Source: Lepidurus packardi
Taxonomy: Eukaryota > Arthropoda > Branchiopoda > Notostraca > Triopsidae
DNA length: 64,000 bases
Reading direction: 5' to 3'
NCBI GenBank assembly: GCA_023053545.1
Contig: JAKZAN010000005.1
Span: 2,356,001 to 2,420,000 of the forward strand
A program made the position numbers and the translations under genes. Of the stretch, positions 1-7,000 are shown in pieces. Each line of letters begins with the position of its first letter. Positions within the stretch are counted from its first letter, which is position 1. The notes beneath the pieces are model-generated. The model did not search any database. It was not told the DNA's origin and saw nothing but the letters and a program-made list of their open reading frames with translations.

Positions 1-10
1 TGGCGAAAGC

Positions 11-450
11 TTAAGGCTCCCGTATAGCTTAGCTTGTTACACAGACGCTTCCGCTAGGTGGCGCGCAGTGCTTTACATGGTTGTATAGGAACGCGCATGA
101 TTTCTGCGCATACAACGGCAACCAGGGTAACTTTTAGAACCATGGGTTCAATTTGCGTGAAACAGTTCTTTACAAGATATACAGTCAAATACTATCCCGG
201 CATAAATCTCCAAATTCAGGATTTTGCCTTTTTCTCGCGTAGTCGGAAAATAAATGTACATTTTTCAAATTGGCGAAGAACAAAAATTAAAAAAGTAAAT
301 ATATGCCTTGGCCTCCAAAATACTATTACCTACATTGCTGTCACTAAGTTTTCTTTAAAACAAGAAGCCTCGTTTAGTTTTCACCCAAGATTGCTGTTGT
401 TCTTCCCATCCTACTGGCCCAATGAAAGCTTAGCTATACGGGAACGTTAG
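11..450. mobile_element. MITE (subfamily A) with 20-bp terminal inverted repeats, in the last visible SelL intron
   Basis: The left end TTAAGGCTCCCGTATAGCTT is mirrored by the right end, whose reverse complement starts CTAACGTTCCCGTATAGCTA. The flanks are TTAA and TTAG, consistent with TTAA-type insertion after one change. The interior shares a block (GGTGGCGCGCAGTGCTTTAC and about 60 bp after it) with copies at 48490-48890 and 59625-59754. No transposase is encoded. Confidence 0.7.
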
Positions 451-468
451 GGAAACCAGCACACTTAC

Positions 469-630
469 CTTGTGCATGGAACGAGGCATTCCCAAGGTTT
501 GATACAACTGACGTTGCTTATCCAATAAAATAGGAAAGGGACAGGCGGTCTCTGTTTTCCATTGTCGAGCGCCTTTCTCATCGCCAAAGGAGACGATGCA
601 CACAGCGCAGCCCAAAGTAGAAATTTTGTT
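469..630 (-). CDS. SelL: SelL exon 5 (residues 186-239)
   Basis: Acceptor CATGTAG precedes 630, donor GTAAGT starts at 468; 54 codons, phase 0. It encodes CAVCIVSFGDEKGARQWKTE and the CPFPILLDKQRQLYQTLGMP core of the Prx-like fold. The downstream intron runs off the window and contains the MITE at 11-450. Confidence 0.8.
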
Positions 631-1450
631 CTACATGTGAGTCATAGAAAACCACTATTTAGAAGTGATACGCTGTGGCAGTTGTTACCAAAGAGTCCAC
701 TAGCTGAGCCACGTGAAGACGTCAAGGCAATCAAGCAAAATGGCGCAGCAATACGAACATAGTAAAGCTATTCGAGCCATATATGTGACTCAGGGAAGTC
801 GCAACGGATCCTTGGCTCTCTTTGAGCTCAAAAAGCGTCATTTCCGGAGGAACGCATGGGCCTTCAATGGGGACTTGAGATGTAACTTGCATTCCACGGT
901 CTATTTCTTGCAGAAAATCATCCCATTCATCCTAATCTCCGTTTTTTTTTTGTGGAGGGGTTTAATGGACTGATATGGCTATCTGTTAAACCTCACTTCT
1001 ATCTGTAGGAGCTGTTCAACTGCGTCGCACACGTCAGGATCAGCAAAGTGCTCTTGCCATAACAATTCCGCTTCTTTTCGTGTGCCAACACCCAGCCTTG
1101 TCGAAAATAAATGGGTTTAGGTTATTCAGAATTGAGGTGGCAAATATAGATGTGTTTGTTTCTTTTTACCCGGTAAAAAATGAAGCATAGGCGCCTAACG
1201 CTGCTCCCAATTGACCATAATCACGTTCCACAAAGGCAGTCCAGTCTTCTGTTATTTTAGAAAAGGAAAGTTTTATTTATGAACTGTTTGGTTGAGGGGG
1301 TTCTATGCTATTTTTACCTTGGCTTCTATTTCGGGCTGCCGTTAAAACTCTTTTAAGATCGGTAACAAGGTCAATCAGGGACACGCTAAGCGAAAGCTTA
1401 ATGCTCGCTCTGTTTGGCATAGAGTTTGTCGACCGTGCGTTGCACGCCAT
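469..1450 (-). CDS. SelL: Selenoprotein L (SelL)-type peroxiredoxin-like protein with UxxU redox motif; 5 exons, 3' end outside window
   Basis: Five minus-strand exons (1318-1450, 1170-1248, 997-1096, 689-931, 469-630) join in frame across GT-AG introns of 69, 73, 65 and 58 bp and give 239 residues. Residues 1-104 are helical and acidic. Residues 158-239 form a thioredoxin/AhpC-TSA-like fold: a VLLRHFA strand, then TGA-Leu-Pro-TGA-Arg at residues 171-175, the helix RLHVAQLVDSL, the strand CAVCIVSF, and a CPFPILLD/LYQTLGM segment typical of PRXL2/SelL proteins. The two in-frame UGA codons stand where relatives have CxxC. Known SelL proteins use UxxU to form a diselenide bond. Start chosen at 1450 because the context there is strong (A at -3, G at +4); another in-frame ATG at 1474 has a weaker context. 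The last visible exon ends in a GTAAGT donor in phase 0, so at least one more exon and the SECIS element should lie beyond position 1. A pseudogene is unlikely: every splice site and frame is intact apart from the two UGAs. Confidence 0.85.
689..931 (-). CDS. SelL: SelL exon 4 carrying the tandem UGA (UxxU) redox site
   Basis: An 81-codon exon in phase 0 at both ends. It reads DEWDDFLQEIDRGM, then a Pro-rich turn, MTLFELKESQG, the strand FTMFVLLRHFA, TGA (733-731), Leu, Pro, TGA (724-722), and RLHVAQLVDSL. No GT/AG pair lets an intron remove the two TGAs while keeping the flanking strand and helix in frame. The acceptor side (GGAGATTAG before 931) has a purine-rich, A-tract upstream and is the least typical splice site of the gene; the donor is GTAACA. 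Confidence 0.82.
997..1096 (-). CDS. SelL: SelL exon 3 (residues 71-104)
   Basis: Acceptor GACAAG precedes 1096 and donor GTGAGG follows 997. The acidic helical reading LGVGTRKEAELLWQEHFADP continues to DAVEQLLQIE. Reading through the donor meets an in-frame TAG within six codons, which supports the intron. Confidence 0.75.
1170..1248 (-). CDS. SelL: SelL exon 2 (residues 45-71)
   Basis: Acceptor TAACAG precedes 1248; donor GTAAAA starts at 1169. It encodes DWTAFVERDYGQLGAALGAY plus a short tail, matching the helical N-terminal half of SelL-like proteins. Entry phase 1 and exit phase 2 agree with both neighbours. Confidence 0.75.
1318..1450 (-). CDS. SelL: SelL exon 1 (start codon, residues 1-44)
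   Basis: Starts with ATG at 1450-1448 and ends at a GTAAAA donor (1317-1312) after one base of the next codon. It encodes a basic, hydrophobic amphipathic stretch (IDLVTDLKRVLTAARNRSQ) and no signal peptide. The leftover G joins AA of the next exon to give Glu. Confidence 0.75.
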
Positions 1451-4032
1451 ACTTGTGAACTCCCTATCGAACATAAAAGTTTGACAACCAAAGTCCACCT
1501 TTTCTACACTGATACCTTATTTTTCGCTTTCTGCTGTCTTCAGCCCGAATGTCCGAATCCAATCCGCGGGTTACTTGTGCTAGATCTGTCCACATAGATC
1601 TCCGTTTAGGCTCATTGACTCTTAATAGTTTGCAAAGTAAAAGTTTATAAACTTTTACTTTCATTTAGTCCGTACTCCACAAAAAACTTGCTCTTGTTTG
1701 TCGTTTTTAGGTAAACTAGCGTGTGTCTGTACTTCCTTTGATAGCGGGTTAAGCAAACCCAAATCGAATACAATAGAAAAATAGATTTAATTATTCCTCT
1801 GTTCTGAGCAGACACGTCAGCTCGTTTCGCTGCTCGTCATGAATTCTTAAATCCTTTTTGAATGAAGAATTTCCCTTAAAAAGTAAGGTATGGTTTCCCT
1901 GTAATACGTTAGTCGAAAAGGTTGTGACTTTTGCCTGCCATTATTATGCAATTATTATACAAATGCAATTTTTTGGTCGCACATTATAGTTTAGAAGAAA
2001 ACTGCAATATAGTAATGTAACCATGAAATAATGTAATTATAATTTTAACTTCGTATAGTACCATTTTTAAAGCGTAAACTTACAATGAAATAATAGAAAG
2101 ATAAAAAAAAATGACAATTTAAGTTGTGAAATGACAACTTTTTCTAAGAGTGTAAATGTTGGTAGTTTTGGAACCTTGCCTCATGATAGATAGGGAGACT
2201 CAAAAGCCCCGTTGTTTAAAACTTGAATGCGTTTGGAGAAACGCGCCAATGAAGACTTTCTTTTGTATGTGTACATATAGTGCTACCCTTTCAGGCGGTA
2301 ATACTTCTCTGTCTATTACTGTACACTTGCTCCGTCTCTCCACGGAAGCGCATCAGCGTACACATAGTTCTCCGCCGCTTGAGTCGTCGTGGTTGACGCC
2401 GCCGCCGTCGTCGTCCTCTCTTTTCCCAGTTCTTTTTTCGCCCCCATCGAGTTGTCACGGTAACGAGAATGTGAGTTTCTCTCGCTCACCGAGCCATTCT
2501 CACAGAGTTGTCTTGCAGCAAGAGCTGCTATCGACTTGGCCGGGAGTTTTTTCCTCCTCCCGTGGAAAATAAGCTGGTCTTACGGGGGAAAGTTACTTGG
2601 CTATCTACAATATCAGTTTCCAGGCAGAATTTCTGCCAAGAAGAACTTTTCTTTATCCAGAATGGAGTAATGGATTCAGTGTTCTAGCCAAAGAAATAAG
2701 TGGGATCTCAAAACTGGTGGGATATGTGCAATAGTGCAGGAAGATTCCGTTCGTTTCGCAAGAAACCGATTTAGTAAGTCTGCAGCAATTTGGCAGCCAT
2801 GTGTACTGTTAGTAGAGCCGAAACGGATTCTGGAGTCATTACAACACATTATTTCCGTTCTCTGTTCGAGTTTAGAGGAAAAATTAAGGTTGTCTGGATG
2901 GTAATTTTTAAAAATAACTAACTATACAATATTGAAAATTACATGGATAATCTTTGCACCGTAGATCAAAATTAAGTTTGAAAGAAATGCTTAAAAACAT
3001 GGAAGAAATTCAAGGAAAAGCTCTCGATAGGGCATCGGTAGCCTTGCAATGTATTGCTTATAGACATTGACTGCATCGCAGCAATAACGCCAGACTTGGG
3101 CCTTGTTATGTTTTTGATGATAATTTCGTGACGTTAGCGCTTTTTACTATCACTTGGCATGCACTTTAGCAGTCATAATAAATTTCAGCGAACATTCATG
3201 TTTTATTAGCTTGAAAGTTTTGTTTCTACTCGTCTTATGTGATGACATTCTAGCGGTATAAAACCTCGATATTCCTAGGTCTTTCACTTACTCTTCTTTA
3301 TATTTCTGTTATTCCCCTTTTCACGAAGTTGCGTAGCCAAAGAAATCAATATTGCCTTGGCGCAGCCACGAACCGCATCTCCCGTGTTCCTTACCGGAGT
3401 CTGCGCTCTCGGAATGGTACACAAATTAAGTGTAGGACTCGGCCTGCCCCAAGGTCATGGTCAGAGGTTAGGCCAGGACGCTAGACGCTTTAGATTGGAA
3501 CGTAGAAATGGAGGTAGGAGGGTAGGTTAGGGTAGGTGGGAAATCCTGGTTTCAAGCTTTTGGGTAAAAGGGAATTGGACTTTTAAAAATTAGTTTCTGC
3601 CCAGTCTAACGGAAAAGGAATTGAAATAAAAGGCCTGGTTTTTGGCGTGGCTGTTTGTATCATTGCGCTAGAATGCTTGATGCGCTGCTTGACGATGAAT
3701 AGTAGCAAACGAGTCTCCTTGACGTCTCACTGTTTACTCCGAATTGGAAATGATTGCTATGGAGACAGGCACCTGTTGGATGGCAGTAGACTTTGTCTTT
3801 TTTCTTTATTGCGATTTGCAAATGAAGACTTATTAAGTTGCAATAATGCTTCCTACTTGGCTCCTATTGATCCTTTTCGTCAGATAGGTCACTAATGGAA
3901 ATTTTTCGTTTTTGTTTCTTTCCACTGCGCACACTACCCGTTCCTTGGGATTTTTGTCTGGCTTCGCAGAGCACGATTGCTGTCTGAGTTACACTACGAC
4001 GGAGAAAGCAGTGTGTTGGTTCCGATTAGGAT
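1451..4032. other. Intergenic region between divergent SelL and RasGRP genes
   Basis: No supported coding exon. It holds a GC-richer, CpG-containing stretch at about 2330-2570 with GCCGCCGCCGTCGTCGTCC, which could be promoter or 5' UTR sequence for either gene; an AT-rich part at 1900-2150; and the possible TATA box at 3257. The open stretch at 2156-2572 is Ser/Pro-rich low complexity and is not convincing as protein. Confidence 0.5.
3257..3263 (+). promoter_or_regulatory. Possible TATA box for RasGRP
   Basis: TATAAAA in the context GCGGTATAAAACC, about 770 bp upstream of the first RasGRP ATG. Position and sequence are compatible with a core promoter, but no transcript start can be seen and an AT-rich region gives chance matches. 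Confidence 0.25.
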
Positions 4033-4099
4033 ATGTCTCCTAATTTGTATCATACCATGGACACTGGCAATGCTACTATTACACCAACTACAACTGCAG
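4033..4099 (+). CDS. RASGRP: RasGRP exon 1 (start)
   Basis: Reads MSPNLYHTMDTGNATITPTT and ends at GTAAGC (4100) with one base of an Asp codon completed by exon 2. Low complexity, so support comes mainly from the matching phase and good donor. Translation may begin at Met1 (4033) or Met9 (4057). Confidence 0.6.
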
Positions 4100-7000
4100 G
4101 TAAGCTGGCATCTGTCGTTCTGCAAGAATAAAACAACATCAACATAGTATTAGTAGATGAAAGCATTGGGATTTATTTCTGTTTGGGTATAGCCAGTTTT
4201 CTTTGATATTGTTTTTCTGGGCATTGTCCCTTTCATTTTGATTGGTTACAGATTATTAAAACTATTAGGTACCAAAGGCTTTCTCTGTACAACTTTAATT
4301 CTTTCAGACGTTTGTAAGAAGCGCGCAAGTTTGCAGTCATTTCGGTATTGCTAATTTGAGAAAACGTTTCAAAGCGGTTCTCGGTATACGTTTGACAACC
4401 TTTGCCCTTCTTTGGAAGGTTAAGGTGAATATGTGAGTGCTCGAATAATTTAGTGTGCCGAATGGGTCGCGTTTTGCTATTATGGGACAAAGTCAACCTG
4501 ATAAAGTGGAAACACAAAATAAAATAGGGCGTGTCTGTCGGAAAGTTGCCGTAATAGTGACAGTAATAATAAACAAATGCCCACGCTTTGACGTCAGGTG
4601 CTCTGACGTCACTGTCGGCTTCTTGCTCCTAATGGCACGCGCTGCAGTAATGCTTTTACACATTCCGTCGACTGTTCTACGGCTCGCGTTGCGCTGGGGA
4701 TTGTCGGAGCAGCTCGCGCGCGAAGCATCTCCTTATGCGGACGAAAACATCCAAAAGCTTTTTTCATTGTCGTGTTGACTGGGTCTCGCTGACGGTGTAG
4801 GCGTTTAGTGCCTTCTTTTTCTAAAAAAAGCAAGAAAAAAAAAACGACTAAGAAATAATCCTAGTTTCTTTGTGGTTTGGTTTATGCTTGTTTTTGTACC
4901 CCAGATGCAACGTCCTCCAGATATGTGATGGCCTCAAGCACGCTCCTCGTTTCCTCACCGACGTCATCGCATCAGTCTACCTGTAGCAGCACTGCAACTA
5001 CCATGTCGGCTAGTAATGTGACCCCCAGCCCTTCTTTGCCCGGAATTCTACTAGACGATGAGCGTCTTGGATCGGGGTCCAACTTATTGCCTGCCCTTAC
5101 AGGTTTACCCGTTCGGATACGTGCAGCCACCTTGCCCGTTCTATTGGAGCTGGCGGTAGCTTGCTTTAGTAAGTAGGAAATTTGATTTTGCGTGATTTTT
5201 GTTCCTGATTTCATGCGCAAACCTTTCCTTAGGTGAAGACGGAGAATTGCAGGAGAATGCCTCCAATTTTCCCCAGATTTTCTTCCTTATGCACCAGTGG
5301 TTTACCACGTCAGAATTGCTAACGGCCGAGTTCAAGCGCCTCTTAGCCAATGGACCATCTTATTACTCTACCTTGGCACCCATTTTCACTACTTTGAGCG
5401 CAAGTCCGTTACCCTCAAGAGCTGAAACGTGCTCGTCGTCATCGTCGTCCTCGGACACGCCTCCAAGATCATTAAGATCGTCGTCAGCCTTCGTTCGCAG
5501 TTCGGATCCTTTACCGCGGTCACGAACTAATATGGTTCTAATTCCGCGGCCGGCTCGTGTAGGATCTGAAGATGACGTCTGTCCCAGCTTTACGGCAGCG
5601 TTTCGACATTCCTTGTCGCACCCTCCGCCAGCTTTGTGCAGTAATTCAATGGATCAACGAGTAGCTGAAGAACTGGGTCCAGAACAGCCACTCGACGAAC
5701 CGACGGAATGCAGAAATTTTCGGAGAGCAATAGAGACGGCACAAGCCAGTGCCTGGAGCAATTTTCCCGTACGGCGACAGCAAAAGGTGGATCTTCAAGA
5801 GAACCCACACCTTAGAACACGCAGACGGCCCGCAGCAGAGAATCCTACTACGGTTACGAGCATTGACAAGGGTAGCAATGAGTCACCTGCTCGCGAGGAA
5901 GTGTGTATTGTGTGCAAACCTGATTGTAGTCATCGCACCGGCGGAGCACATGAGTGTGCATTGTACCGCTACCGCCGCCAAGTGTGTCACGCATTACGGT
6001 ATGGAAAAACTTGTTTCTTGATCATCAAAATGGGCCACTTTTTTCTTAACTGGGTGAAGGAACGTCTTGTAGGTTCTGGATCTTCCATTTCCCCGTCCAC
6101 TTTGATTTAGATCCTCGCCTGGCTGCCTTTATGCTAGATTTGAAGTCGCAGTTGACGGATGGGTGCCACCCGTACCTCGCCAACCTCATCGATCTCTCTT
6201 GTTTACCCTCATATGATTGGATACGCAACATTTCCGTCCGAGATCCTTCAGTAAAACATTGTCGTAAAGTCTCTTTGGTGTTTAACCATCTCGAGCCTTG
6301 CGAATTGGCGGAACATCTGACTTTCTTAGAACATCGCATCATGCGGCGCATAACGGTAGATTGTTGCTTTTTTACGTAATCTTATCAGTCTAATATCTAA
6401 GACTACGAAGTTATTTAGCAATTTAGTAGTTTGATAATTAAAGAATTCATTTAATTATTTAATTTCCTTTGTATTCATTAGTATTTTTATTAACATAGTG
6501 CCTTTTAAGTGTTTTTTGAGTTCAACCTGGGGTGTAAGATCCACCTTGTTTTTGCCATTCGTAGTTCCAAGATTACAAACAATACGCGGTGACTGGATCT
6601 TTGACGGATAACCCACGTTTGGAACGTTCGGTGGCCTTGTTCAACGGACTAACTCAATGGGTGCAGTGTATGGTGCTAAGTCGCAGTACGCCGCAGCAAC
6701 GGGCAGAAGTTATTGTGAAGCTGATTGACGTAGCCAAAGTAAGTTTATATCGTTGTTTCCTTTGTTTTCTTAAAATAAGAAATTATGACTATTGTTTACA
6801 TAGAAATTGAAAGAGTTACGAAATTTTAACTCTTTGATGGCAATGGTGGGTGGTTTAAGCCACAGTTCTTTAGCCAGATTAACGCGTACCGCTGCCTGTG
6901 TACCTGCCGATAGCCAACGTGCGTTGGCCGAACTCACCGAGTTCTTGACATCCTCGTCAAATTTTTCGAGCTATCGGAGAGCTTTACATGAATGTAAAGG

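Noticed and set aside
689-931. Reading the two SelL TGAs as true stops or as a pseudogene
   Set aside because: All five exons keep frame and good splice sites, protein similarity continues on both sides of the TGAs, and their spacing matches the UxxU motif of the family.
2156-2572. 138-codon open frame, plus strand, upstream of RasGRP
   Set aside because: Ser/Pro low complexity, no domain, no good splice partners; more likely promoter or 5' UTR sequence.
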